Assembly (NCBI RefSeq): GCF_022809315.2
Contig: NZ_JAKZJU020000001.1
Span: 558,001 to 622,000 of the forward strand
Length of the DNA stretch: 64,000 nucleotides
Reading direction: 5' to 3'
Source of the DNA: Mesosutterella faecium
GTDB taxonomy: Bacteria > Pseudomonadota > Gammaproteobacteria > Burkholderiales > Burkholderiaceae_F
The notes beneath the pieces were generated by a model. That model made no database searches, was not told where the DNA came from, and saw nothing but the letters and a program-made list of their open reading frames with translations. This document shows, one piece after another, positions 49,551 through 58,399 of the stretch (its first letter is position 1; every line of letters begins with the position of its first letter). A program made the position numbers and the translations under genes.

Positions 49551-50427
49551 GTTTTATTTTTACACAGCGAAGCTGTGCATCCGGCTGCTGTGCCTGCTGT
49601 CGGGCACTTCCTTGAGGACGCGCGCGGCGCTCGGAAAGCTTTTGGGAAATGTGCTGTGGCTTGCAGTCCCGAAGAGAAGGCATATCGCGCTCACCAACCT
49701 GAAGCTGTGCATGCCCGAGCTCTCCGAGAAGCAAAGGCGGGACCTGGCCCGCAGGACTTATGAGAATGCCGGCCGGGCGGCGCTGGATCACGCAGTCTTA
49801 TGGAAAGGCTCGCGCGAGGAAGTGCAGCGCCTGGTCCGCTTCGAGGGCCTGGAGCTTGTGACAGACCCGGCCAACCGGCCGCTGATCGTTGTCTCGCCGC
49901 ATTTTCTTGGGCTCGAGGCGGCGGGGATAGCTTTTAATACTTATGTCCGCGGCGTCTCCCTGTATCAGAAGCAGGCCAACGCAGCATGGGACGAAGCCTG
50001 CCTGAAGGGCAGGCTTCGCTTCAGCAACCCCGTGCTGATTCCCAAAAGCGGGCATTCGGATCTGAGGCCGGTCATTCGTGCGATGCGCCAGGGTCTTCCC
50101 TTTTATTACCTTCCGGACATGGATCACGGCAGGAAGAACTCCGTTTTCGTCCCCTTCTTCGGAGTCCAGGCGGCCACCATTCCCATGGTGTCCCGGCTGG
50201 CGAGACTCACCGGGGCAGCCGTTTTGTGGTGCGTGGCCGAGATGACCGCCGAGGGCTACACGGTGCACCTGAAGAGAATGGAAGGGTTCCCGACGCGCGA
50301 TTACGTGGCGGACACCGCCAGAATCAACCGCGAGCTGGAAGGCTGGATCCGCAGGTTTCCTGATCAGTACCTCTGGACGCACAGAAGGTTTAAAACGAGA
50401 CCGGAAGGAGAGCCTTCCGTCTATTAA
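49543..50427 (+). CDS. LpxL/HtrB-family lipid A acyltransferase (second copy)
   Basis: A 294-residue paralog of the preceding gene with HxxxxE in [14 protein letters not shown] and [35 protein letters not shown] ends the protein as in LpxL. ATG 49543 overlaps the previous gene's last codons and has GTGAGG upstream. The two copies are divergent in sequence, so they probably add different secondary acyl chains. dapF follows after 2 bases. Confidence 0.91.
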   Translation: MDKFYFYTAKLCIRLLCLLSGTSLRTRAALGKLLGNVLWLAVPKRRHIALTNLKLCMPELSEKQRRDLARRTYENAGRAALDHAVLWKGSREEVQRLVRFEGLELVTDPANRPLIVVSPHFLGLEAAGIAFNTYVRGVSLYQKQANAAWDEACLKGRLRFSNPVLIPKSGHSDLRPVIRAMRQGLPFYYLPDMDHGRKNSVFVPFFGVQAATIPMVSRLARLTGAAVLWCVAEMTAEGYTVHLKRMEGFPTRDYVADTARINRELEGWIRRFPDQYLWTHRRFKTRPEGEPSVY

Positions 50428-50429
50428 CT

Positions 50430-51329
50430 ATGAAAACCCACTTTACAAAAATGCAGGGTGCGGGCAACGACTTCGTCGTCCTCGACTGCACCCGAAGCGC
50501 TTTTCATCTGAATGCGGATCAGATCCGCTTTTTGGGCGACCGGCACATGGGCGTCGGCGCTGACCAGATCCTGGTGGTCGAAAAGGCCTCGAGGCCGGAC
50601 ACGGACTTTCGCTATCGGATCTTCAACCAGGACGGGGGCGAAGTCGAGCAGTGCGGGAACGGAGCGCGCTGTTTCGCGAAGTTCGTCTTTGAAAAGGGCC
50701 TGACAGACAAGCGCTCCATCCGCGTGGAGACCATGAAGGGCGTCATCGAGCCCAGGCTCTGCGATGACGGCCGCGTCAGGGTGAACATGGGGCTTCCCCG
50801 CTTTGAGCCCGATGAGCTGCCGTTTCTCTGCCAGGGCGTATCTCACCTTTCCCGCGGGACGGATACCTTGTGGGAGGTGCGGGCCGGTGGGCAGGACTGC
50901 TGGGTCTCCCTGGTTTCCATGGGCAATCCCCACGCCGTCATGGTAGTTGGCGACGTCGATGAAGCCCGTGTGTCCGAGATCGGCCCGGATCTGGAGAACA
51001 GCCCCCTTTTCCCCAGGCGCGTAAACGTCGGCTTTCTGCAGCCGCTGAGCCGCTCGAGCGCAAGGCTGCGGGTGTGGGAAAGAGGCGCCGGCGAGACGCT
51101 GGCCTGCGGAACCGGCGCCTGCGCGGCAGCCGTGGCGGGAATGCGAAGGGGGCTGTTTGACTCTGCCGTCGAAATCCAGGCCCGCGGCGGGCGCCTCCTC
51201 ATTGAGTGGCAGGCAGCGGACGGCGAGCCCCGGCCCGTTTATCTCACCGGCCCGGCGGCCATCGTTTTTGAAGGCGAGGTCGATATCCCGGAGGCCGGGC
51301 TGCCCGCCAAAGGAGCAAATCATGTTTGA
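50430..51329 (+). CDS. dapF: Diaminopimelate epimerase
   Basis: Interconverts L,L- and meso-diaminopimelate for lysine and peptidoglycan. A 299-residue protein with [15 protein letters not shown] at the start. The two catalytic cysteines are in [11 protein letters not shown] (near residue 82) and [14 protein letters not shown] (near 230). It lies 2 bases after the acyltransferase gene and overlaps the next gene by 8 bases, so it belongs to one cell-envelope operon. Confidence 0.96.
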   Translation: MKTHFTKMQGAGNDFVVLDCTRSAFHLNADQIRFLGDRHMGVGADQILVVEKASRPDTDFRYRIFNQDGGEVEQCGNGARCFAKFVFEKGLTDKRSIRVETMKGVIEPRLCDDGRVRVNMGLPRFEPDELPFLCQGVSHLSRGTDTLWEVRAGGQDCWVSLVSMGNPHAVMVVGDVDEARVSEIGPDLENSPLFPRRVNVGFLQPLSRSSARLRVWERGAGETLACGTGACAAAVAGMRRGLFDSAVEIQARGGRLLIEWQAADGEPRPVYLTGPAAIVFEGEVDIPEAGLPAKGANHV

Positions 51330-52527
51330 AGTGGTGCTGAAAAAAGGGCGCGAGAAGTCCCTCCTGAAACGTCACCCCTGGGTGTACGAATCCGCCGTGG
51401 CGAGGGTTTCCGGAGAACCCCGGCCCGGGGATCTGGTCCGGGTGACGGCGCACGACAGCCGCTTTCTTGCATGGGCCTCCTGGTCTCCTTCTTCTGCCAT
51501 CCGCGCCCGCTGCTGGTCTTTCCGCGCCGATGACGTGATCGACGAGCGGTGGTTTGAGCAGAAGCTGCGCGCCGCCGTCGGGGCCCGCGCCGATCTGGCC
51601 TCAAGGACGACTGCAGTTCGGCTCGTTTTCGGCGAGGCCGATCAGCTGCCGGGACTGATCGTTGACCGGTACGGGGACTATCTGGTCTGCGAGATTCTCT
51701 CTGCAGGCATGGAAAGCCGCCGCGGGAAGCTGGCTGAGATGCTCATGGGGATCACAGGCAGCCGCGGCGTGTACGAACGGTCCGATTCCGCTGTGCGGCT
51801 CCGCGAGGGGCTGCCCAAACGGGCCGGGTTGCTGTGCGGCGAAGAGCCGCCCCGGGAAATCACCGTGACAGAGGACGGCGTTGAGTACGGCGTAGATGTG
51901 CGCATCGGGCACAAAACGGGCTTTTACATTGACCAAAGGGAAAACCGCCTGCTCGCTCAAAGGCTGGCGAAGAACTTTCGGGAAAAGAACGGCAGGGGCC
52001 TGAGGGCCTTGAACTGCTTCTGCTACACCGGCGGATTTTCACTTGCCCTCATGAAGGGCGGCGCGGAAAGCGTCACTTCCGTGGACTCTTCCGGGGAGGC
52101 TCTGGCGCTTGCCCGCGAAAACGCGGAAAGAAACGGTTTTGACGGACAGTCCCTCTCGTGGGTGGAGGCCGATGTGTTTGATTTTCTGCGCAGGGAGCGA
52201 GAGTCCGGCAGGCGCTATGACCTCATTGTCCTCGACCCTCCCAAGTTTGCGTCAAGTCATTATCATGTCGAGCGGGCTGCGAGAGCCTACAAGGACATCA
52301 GTCTGAATGGACTCAAGCTTTTGTCCCCAGGCGGTCATCTCCTGACCTTTTCCTGCTCCGGAGCCATCAGCCGCGAACTGTTCCAGAAAATCATCGCCGG
52401 TGCCGTTCAGGACGCCGGCGTCGATGCCTGGCTGGCGGGATGGCTTGGAGCAGGGGCCGATCACCCGCTACTGATGACCTACCCCGAGGGCGAGTACCTG
52501 AAGGGGCTTCACCTTAAGCTGGTTTAA
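51322..52527 (+). CDS. RlmI/RlmK-family 23S rRNA methyltransferase-like protein
   Basis: A 401-residue protein with an N-terminal PUA-type RNA-binding domain (about 1-80) and a class I methyltransferase domain. The SAM-binding motif I is [20 protein letters not shown], and the catalytic-loop motif [13 protein letters not shown] follows. [12 protein letters not shown] is typical of COG1092, which includes RlmI (m5C1962). ATG 51322 with AGGAG upstream is well supported; the longer frame from 51157 lies inside dapF. The exact target base is inferred. Confidence 0.88.
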   Translation: MFEVVLKKGREKSLLKRHPWVYESAVARVSGEPRPGDLVRVTAHDSRFLAWASWSPSSAIRARCWSFRADDVIDERWFEQKLRAAVGARADLASRTTAVRLVFGEADQLPGLIVDRYGDYLVCEILSAGMESRRGKLAEMLMGITGSRGVYERSDSAVRLREGLPKRAGLLCGEEPPREITVTEDGVEYGVDVRIGHKTGFYIDQRENRLLAQRLAKNFREKNGRGLRALNCFCYTGGFSLALMKGGAESVTSVDSSGEALALARENAERNGFDGQSLSWVEADVFDFLRRERESGRRYDLIVLDPPKFASSHYHVERAARAYKDISLNGLKLLSPGGHLLTFSCSGAISRELFQKIIAGAVQDAGVDAWLAGWLGAGADHPLLMTYPEGEYLKGLHLKLV

Positions 52528-52548
52528 AGATTTTTTGAAGGCTTTGAA

Positions 52549-53535
52549 ATGTCGGACGCTTTTTTCGATTCCTTGATTCCTGTAACCATCGTGACAGGCT
52601 TTCTTGGCGCGGGCAAGACCACGCTGCTCAACCGCATTCTGCACGAAGACCACAAGCACAGGATCGCCGTCATTGAAAACGAGTTCGGTGAAGCGGGCAT
52701 CGATGATGAACTGCTGGTGCACAGCGAGGCCGAGCAGATCGTTTCCATGAACAACGGGTGCATCTGCTGCACCATCCGCGGGGACCTTTCCCGCATTCTG
52801 ACGGATCTTCGCCGCAAAAAGGAGCGCGGGGAGGCCAAGTTCGACTGGGTGGTCATCGAAACGACCGGAATCGCCGACCCTGGTCCCGTTGCCCAGACGT
52901 TTTTTATGGACGACGTGGTGGCCGCTTACTACCGGCTCGACGGAGTCATCACTGTGGTTGATGCCCTGAACGGCGGGGCTACGCTCGACAAGCAGCCGGA
53001 GGCGCAGTCCCAGGTGGGCTTTGCCGACAGGATTCTCGTGAGCAAGACGGACCTGGTGGACGCCGCCAAGGCAAAGGACCTGGAGGGACGGCTGCGCCAG
53101 ATGAACCCCCATGCGGAGATCCGCGAGGTCAACATGGGCGACTGCCCGGTCGACGTGGTGATCAACATTAAGGGCTTCAACATGAGCGATGTGCTCAACG
53201 TGGCACCGGATTTCCTCACCGGGGCCCACCATCACCACCACAGCGATGAGATCGGCTCGTTTCTTTATCAGTCGGACCGGCCGTTCGATCCCCAGCGCTT
53301 TGAGCACTACTTCATGTCGCTCGTGAATGTCTACGGGCCGGATCTGCTGCGCTACAAGGGCATTCTCTATCTCCAGGGCGCAGACCGCCGGGTCGTCCTT
53401 CAGGGCGTGCACATGGTGGCCGGCACCCAGGCCTTCGGGCCCTGGGAAGGCAAGCCGGCGACCCAGCTCGTCTTTATTGGAAGGAATCTCCCGAAAGAGG
53501 CGCTCATCAAGGGTTTGGACGCCTGCCTGTGCTGA
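52549..53535 (+). CDS. CobW/COG0523 GTPase with histidine-rich loop
   Basis: A 328-residue G3E GTPase. The Walker A is GFLGAGKTT (residues 17-25); the family CxCC metal motif is C71-I-C73-C74 in NNGCICCTIRGDL, and the DxxG/TKxD-type motifs are ETTGIADPGP and SKTDLVD. A run of five histidines (227-231) precedes the CobW C-terminal domain. COG0523 proteins act as metal chaperones, several for zinc. It lies 139 bases before dksA. Metal identity is inferred. Confidence 0.92.
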   Translation: MSDAFFDSLIPVTIVTGFLGAGKTTLLNRILHEDHKHRIAVIENEFGEAGIDDELLVHSEAEQIVSMNNGCICCTIRGDLSRILTDLRRKKERGEAKFDWVVIETTGIADPGPVAQTFFMDDVVAAYYRLDGVITVVDALNGGATLDKQPEAQSQVGFADRILVSKTDLVDAAKAKDLEGRLRQMNPHAEIREVNMGDCPVDVVINIKGFNMSDVLNVAPDFLTGAHHHHHSDEIGSFLYQSDRPFDPQRFEHYFMSLVNVYGPDLLRYKGILYLQGADRRVVLQGVHMVAGTQAFGPWEGKPATQLVFIGRNLPKEALIKGLDACLC

Positions 53536-53674
53536 GGCAGCGCCGGGGCGGAGGGAAGAAAAAAACTGAAAAAACTTCCCCCAAAGGACGAAAAAGTGGT
53601 TAAATACCCCCTCCCGGAAATAGAAATTCCCGGAAAAGAGCAATAGGTAACGGCAGGCTTACAGCGAGTTTGAA

Positions 53675-54097
53675 ATGGCAACAAAAAAGAAGATCATCAC
53701 CGAACAAGAGCTTCTCAGTATGTCAGACGATGACTACATGAATGAAGCGCAGCTTGATTTCTTTCGCGCCCGGCTGCAGGCAATGGAAAGTGAGCTTCGC
53801 CATAATGCGGGCCAAACTACTGAAAGCATGCGGCAGACCCAGACTGCGACCGACCCCAATGACCGGGCTACCATCGAGGAAGAGCATGCACTGGAGCTGC
53901 GGACGCGGGATCGTGAGCGCAAGCTGCTGAAGAAAGTCCAGGCAGCTCTCAAGCGCATCGATGACGGCGAGTACGGCTGGTGCGCCGAAACCGGAGAGCC
54001 CATTGGCATCGCCCGGCTTCTTGCGCGCCCGACTGCCACACTGTCGCTGGAAGCCCAGCAGCGCCGCGAAATCAAGCAGAAGATGTACAACGACTGA
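53675..54097 (+). CDS. dksA: RNA polymerase-binding regulator DksA (zinc-finger residues mostly lost)
   Basis: A 140-residue DksA that, with ppGpp, acts through the RNA polymerase secondary channel. The coiled-coil tip motif DPNDRA (residues 60-65) has the required Asp pair and Ala. The C-terminal zinc-finger region has only Cys103 (GWCAETGEPIGIARL); the other three Cys positions read Thr106, Ser124 and Ala127. This CxET...SLEA form is the one I associate with many alpha/betaproteobacteria. It should not bind zinc. A CGAGTT-like site precedes the ATG. Confidence 0.94.
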   Translation: MATKKKIITEQELLSMSDDDYMNEAQLDFFRARLQAMESELRHNAGQTTESMRQTQTATDPNDRATIEEEHALELRTRDRERKLLKKVQAALKRIDDGEYGWCAETGEPIGIARLLARPTATLSLEAQQRREIKQKMYND

Positions 54098-54124
54098 AGC
54101 CCGGGCTTCAGAGGCTGCGTCAGA

Positions 54125-54167
54125 AACGGGAGCTCCCCAGCACAAAGGGATGGCTCCCGTTGTTTTT
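54125..54167 (+). terminator. Intrinsic terminator after dksA
   Basis: AACGGGAGC (54125-54133) pairs perfectly with GCTCCCGTT (54153-54161); an inner TCCC/GGGA stem sits in the loop. GTTTTTA follows. It lies 27 bases after the dksA stop. Confidence 0.88.
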
Positions 54168-54244
54168 AGGATTCCTCCCGCGGGAAATCCACCCCGGGAG
54201 GCGGCAGCGGCCGCACAGGCTGGCTGCCGGATCGGGAGAGAGGA

Positions 54245-56050
54245 ATGCTTCGTCTGCTCAAAGCGCTTTACCGGGGGATTGATACGGCCCGCCGGGCGGC
54301 TGCCAATCTGCTGTTCCTTCTGGTCTTGCTGGCGATCGCCGCGGTGGTCTGGCTTGCTTTTTCTACGCCGGGAATTCCCTCGGGCACCATTCTGGAGATC
54401 CCCTTGAACGGCTCTCTTGTAATGTCTTCCTCGACGCTGAGCACGGGGCGAAGCGTAGTTTCAAAGGTCATGGGCCAGAGCGTGGAAGAAACCACCATTT
54501 CCGACGTGACCGAAGCCCTTGACCTCGCGGCCCGGGACCCGCGGATCCGGGCGGTTGTGCTCCGGCTCGACGGCCTTGCCTCCGCCGGTCCGGCGTCCGT
54601 GCAGGAAATCGGCGATGCCCTCCAGCGGTTTCGGAAAACCGGACGGAAGGTTTACGCCTGGGCGGACACCTACAGCCAGGCGCGCTGGGCGATAGCCTCG
54701 AGCGCTGATGAGACTTACATGAGTCCCATGGGGGAGGTGAAGCTCCGGGGACTGGAGTCTTCCGGCCTGTACTGGGGGCGGCTTATCGACCGGCTGGGGA
54801 TCACGGTAAGTGTCGTGAAGGCGGGCGCCTACAAAAGCGCCCCCGAGGCCTATACGCGTTCAGGCCCGAGCCCAGAGGCGGTTGAAGCCCAGCGCTCTTG
54901 GATGGGGGACGAATGGGAGCAACTCGCCGGCCTGATGGAATCGGCCAGGGGGATGCCTGCCGGTGCAGTCCACCGCTGGATTTCCGGGTACCTGGAGCTG
55001 TTGCGCCAGCACAACGGCGACGCGGCTCAGGCTGCTGCCGATGCCCGGATGATCACGGCGCTGTCGAGCTGGAGCGATCTCCGGAGCCGGCTGGCCGGGA
55101 AGTCGTGTGTGAAGGACGGCTGCGAGGACGCTTTCACCGGCTTTGACCAGTACCTGCTCGCCGCTTCCGGCAGCGCTGCTTCCGATTCTAAAATCGGCGT
55201 CGTGACCCTGGAGGGCGAAATCACCGAAGGCCCGGTCGGGACAGGCAAGGCGAGTTCCCAGAGCCTTGTGCCCCTGATTCAGGCCGCTCAGGCCGACAGC
55301 AGCCTCAAGGCTCTGATCATCCAGATCAATTCTCCAGGGGGCAGCGCAGTGGCTGCGGAGCAGATCCGCGAGGCCCTGAAGGGATTCCGCTCAACCGGAC
55401 GCCCGGTCGTCGCTTATTTCGGGGACATGGCGGCCTCGGGCGGCTACTGGGTCTCGACCGCGGCAGACAAGGTGGTCTCCAGCCCGCTCAGCATCACGGG
55501 CTCCATCGGCGTGTTCGGGATCATGCCTTCCTTTGAGAAAGTGCTTGACCGCCTTGGCGTGGGCGTTTCTGCCATGAAGACGGAAGAAAAGGGCGGCGAG
55601 GCCTCGCTGATCGCTCGGCCCGGGCCCGATGAGCTGCAGGCCGCGCAGCTGCAGGTCGACAACACTTACGCCAAGTTCCTTGCAAGGGTCGCCGAAGCCC
55701 GCGGCATGACCACGGCCGCTGTTGACAAAGTCGGGCAGGGGCGGGTCTGGACAGGGCGCCAGGCGAAGCAGCGGGGGCTGGTGGACGAGCTGGGCAACTT
55801 TGGCGCAGCCGTGGCAGAGGCCTCGAAGCTGGCGGGCATTAAAGGAGACGCAGAGTTGAAGTATCTGCAACCCGCCGCCACCCAGAGCATCGCCGATATG
55901 ATGCTCTCCGGCGCACAGGGCAGCGCCGCGCCGTCCTGGCTGAAAGGCGCACTGGAGTTTCTGCGCGCGGGTTCAAGCACGATGGATGCGGCGGCCCGGG
56001 GCCGCACGGTCGAAGTCAGGGCGCAGACGCCCTGGGAGCCCAGGCTGTAA
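54245..56050 (+). CDS. sppA: Signal peptide peptidase SppA (67-kDa type)
   Basis: A 601-residue inner-membrane serine protease that removes cleaved signal peptides. One membrane helix (about residues 17-40) precedes two tandem S49 domains. The catalytic lysine is in VVKAGAYKSAPEAYTRSG (N-terminal domain, near 198) and the serine in GDMAASGGYWVSTAADKVV (C-terminal domain, near 398), as in the long E. coli form. GAGAGAGG lies just before the ATG. Confidence 0.94.
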   Translation: MLRLLKALYRGIDTARRAAANLLFLLVLLAIAAVVWLAFSTPGIPSGTILEIPLNGSLVMSSSTLSTGRSVVSKVMGQSVEETTISDVTEALDLAARDPRIRAVVLRLDGLASAGPASVQEIGDALQRFRKTGRKVYAWADTYSQARWAIASSADETYMSPMGEVKLRGLESSGLYWGRLIDRLGITVSVVKAGAYKSAPEAYTRSGPSPEAVEAQRSWMGDEWEQLAGLMESARGMPAGAVHRWISGYLELLRQHNGDAAQAAADARMITALSSWSDLRSRLAGKSCVKDGCEDAFTGFDQYLLAASGSAASDSKIGVVTLEGEITEGPVGTGKASSQSLVPLIQAAQADSSLKALIIQINSPGGSAVAAEQIREALKGFRSTGRPVVAYFGDMAASGGYWVSTAADKVVSSPLSITGSIGVFGIMPSFEKVLDRLGVGVSAMKTEEKGGEASLIARPGPDELQAAQLQVDNTYAKFLARVAEARGMTTAAVDKVGQGRVWTGRQAKQRGLVDELGNFGAAVAEASKLAGIKGDAELKYLQPAATQSIADMMLSGAQGSAAPSWLKGALEFLRAGSSTMDAAARGRTVEVRAQTPWEPRL

Positions 56051-56078
56051 GCCCCTGCCCCTGCAAGAACCGAAATCC

Positions 56079-56852
56079 TCAGGAGGGACCGGCGGAGCCG
56101 CTGCGGCGCCGGCCGCAGACCGGACAGTCGGGATCAGGAGTCAGCGCAAGGGTCTGAAAGTCTCCGTGCAGAAGGTCCACGAGCAGCAGCCGGCTCGTCA
56201 GGACGCTGCCTGCGCCCGTCACAAGCTTGGCGGCTTCGGCGGCCTCGAGGGTCCCCATGAGGGTCGTGAGGATCGTGAGCACCCCCAGGCTGGAGGCCTT
56301 CAGGTCCTGCTCTGAGTCCTTCGGGAAGGAGCAGGCGTAGCAGGGCTCGCTCTGGGTTCTGAAGTCAAAGACGCTGATCTGGCCCATTGCCCGGATGCAC
56401 CCGGCCGTGACCAGGGGCTTGCGCTCATCGTGACAGACCCGGTTGACGGCGTGCCGGGTGGCTGAGTTGTCACAGCAGTCGAGTACGACGTCGGCCCTGC
56501 GCACAAGGGGTCTCAGTGCTTCTTCGTCCACCCGTTGCGGAATCGTTTCTATTTGAACGTAGGGATTGAGAGCGCGCAGCGCGAGGGCGGCGCTTTCAGC
56601 CTTGTTCATCCCAAGCCTTTCTGCGGTGTGCAGAAACTGCCGCGAGAGGTTGTTCGTTTCCACCACGTCCCCGTCGACCAGCAGCAGCCTGCCGGCTCCC
56701 GATGCAGCCAGGGTCTGGGCGGCTGGACAGCCGAGTCCGCCCGCCCCGATGATGAGAAACGTGGACTTCTTCATGGCCTCCTGTCCTTTTTCTCCCCATT
56801 CTTTTACGGCCATCTGGCGGAGGTAGCGCTCTTTTTCCTTTTCCTGCATCAT
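56079..56852 (-). CDS. MoeB/ThiF-family adenylyltransferase
   Basis: A 257-residue E1-like enzyme that adenylates the C-terminal glycine of a MoaD- or ThiS-type sulfur carrier. The nucleotide motif IIGAGGLGCPAAQTL is near residue 35, NLSRQFLH near 70 and DCCDNSATRHAVN near 118. Zinc-binding CYAC and CPVC pairs are present. MoeB and ThiF cannot be separated from sequence alone. Two adjacent ATGs (56852 and 56849) are possible starts. Last gene of gpmA-envC-ctpA-moeB, a common betaproteobacterial arrangement. Confidence 0.9.
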   Translation of the reverse strand: MMQEKEKERYLRQMAVKEWGEKGQEAMKKSTFLIIGAGGLGCPAAQTLAASGAGRLLLVDGDVVETNNLSRQFLHTAERLGMNKAESAALALRALNPYVQIETIPQRVDEEALRPLVRRADVVLDCCDNSATRHAVNRVCHDERKPLVTAGCIRAMGQISVFDFRTQSEPCYACSFPKDSEQDLKASSLGVLTILTTLMGTLEAAEAAKLVTGAGSVLTSRLLLVDLLHGDFQTLALTPDPDCPVCGRRRSGSAGPS

Positions 56853-56896
56853 GTCTGCGGTCGTTCCTCTAAGTGGTAATGAGAACAACAGGGCTC

Positions 56897-58354
56897 TCAG
56901 GGGGCTGCATCGCCGGCCTTGCCGGGGGTGGCCTCTGCCTGCTTGGCGGCTTTTCTGCCGGAGACGGGTTTGGAGCGGGTCATCGGCTCGCCCTTCAGAA
57001 AATGGACGGCCTGCTGCAACGGAAAGTCGCTGTCATCGCCGAAGTGGTACGTCAGCTTGGGCGCGGGCTTGTCGAAATCATCCTCCGGGGCCGCTTCGTC
57101 GTCCGCATTCTTTTTTTCAGCAGGGGCGCCGTCCACTGTCAGGTGGTTCTCCAGGTCGGCTTCCCGGATGTTGAAGGACGGGTAATTTCCTTCCGGTGTG
57201 TCATCGACGGCGATGTCCGGGACGATGCCGGTGGCCTGAATGGTCCGGCCCGAGGGGGTGAAGTAACGGGCAGTCGTGAGCTTGATGCCGGTTGGGCTGT
57301 CCTTCGTGCTGCCGGCGAGAGGGAAGATGGTCTGGACGCTGCCCTTGCCGAAGGAACGCTGTCCCATGAGTGTGGCGCGCTTGTGGTCCTGGAGTGCGCC
57401 GGAGACGATTTCAGAAGCGGAAGCGCTGGCCGGATTGATCAGCACCACCATGGGCACCGTCTTCGCCTCCTCGGGTCCTGCTCCTGCCGGAGCGTTGAAG
57501 TGCAGCTTCTGACCGGTGAGAAATTCCTTGTTGGAGTCCGGCGTCCGGCCCTTCGTAGAAACCACAAGGGAGCCTTGGGGCAGGAATTGGGAGCAGACGC
57601 CGACCGCTGCGTCGAGCAGGCCGCCCGGGTTGTTTCTCAGGTCGAGCACCAGGCCCTTGAGGTGGCCGCTCTTCGAAAGCGACTGCAGGGCCTTCACCAG
57701 ATCGGCTACGGTTCTTTCCTGAAACTGAGTGATTCGGATGTAGCCGAGCCCGTCCGGCAGCTCCTTTGACTTCACGGACTGCACCTTGATGATGTCGCGC
57801 ACAAGCCTGATGGTCAGAGGCTTTTTCTCGCCCTTTCTGACGATCTGCAGAGTGATGGGGGTCTTCGGTTCACCGCGCATGAGTTTGACGCACTTGGACA
57901 GCGGCAGGTCGTAAGTGAACTGGCCGTCGAGCTTGACGATCAGGTCGCCCGCTCTGATTCCTGCCTTGGCCGCAGGTGTGTCGTCAATTGGCGAGACGAC
58001 CTGCACTCCATTGCGGCCGTCCTTCGTCACCTCAATGCCCAGCCCGCCGAACTCGCCTTCCGTGCCCTCCTGCAGGTCTTTGAAAGACTCGGGATCAAGG
58101 TAAGCGGAGTGGGGATCCAGCCCCGCCACCATGCCGGTGACAGCCTGCTCAAGCAGTTTTTTATCCCCCACGGGGTCGACATAGTAGGATTTGATGGCCC
58201 CGAATATGTCCGTGAACTGGCGGATTTCCTGCAAAGGCAGGGCGCTGTTCTCGTCAGGAGAGGCTTTGTCCGCCCAGGCGTCCACCCCGACCGTGAGCGC
58301 AAGGCCGGCGGCGATGCCCAGGGTAATCATTTTTATTTTGAATGGAAATTTCAT
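56897..58354 (-). CDS. C-terminal processing protease CtpA (S41)
   Basis: A 485-residue periplasmic protease. A signal peptide (about 1-28) is followed by a PDZ domain (FGGLGIEVTKDGRNGVQVVS, near residue 100) and the S41 domain with Ser in NPASASASEIVSGALQDH and Lys in GQRSFGKGSVQTIFPL. A charged, Ala/Lys-rich tail (last 100 residues) follows. It trims C-termini of envelope proteins, often cell-wall enzymes. It starts 45 bases after envC. Confidence 0.94.
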   Translation of the reverse strand: MKFPFKIKMITLGIAAGLALTVGVDAWADKASPDENSALPLQEIRQFTDIFGAIKSYYVDPVGDKKLLEQAVTGMVAGLDPHSAYLDPESFKDLQEGTEGEFGGLGIEVTKDGRNGVQVVSPIDDTPAAKAGIRAGDLIVKLDGQFTYDLPLSKCVKLMRGEPKTPITLQIVRKGEKKPLTIRLVRDIIKVQSVKSKELPDGLGYIRITQFQERTVADLVKALQSLSKSGHLKGLVLDLRNNPGGLLDAAVGVCSQFLPQGSLVVSTKGRTPDSNKEFLTGQKLHFNAPAGAGPEEAKTVPMVVLINPASASASEIVSGALQDHKRATLMGQRSFGKGSVQTIFPLAGSTKDSPTGIKLTTARYFTPSGRTIQATGIVPDIAVDDTPEGNYPSFNIREADLENHLTVDGAPAEKKNADDEAAPEDDFDKPAPKLTYHFGDDSDFPLQQAVHFLKGEPMTRSKPVSGRKAAKQAEATPGKAGDAAP

Positions 58355-58399
58355 AGAGGGTCCTTTCTGGTGGACGTTTCTCGGCTTGACCCGCAGCGG

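Noticed and set aside
53536..53674. Near-palindrome CCCGGAAAT...ATTCCCGG before dksA
   Set aside because: The stem has a mismatch and no T-run; too weak to call a terminator or operator.
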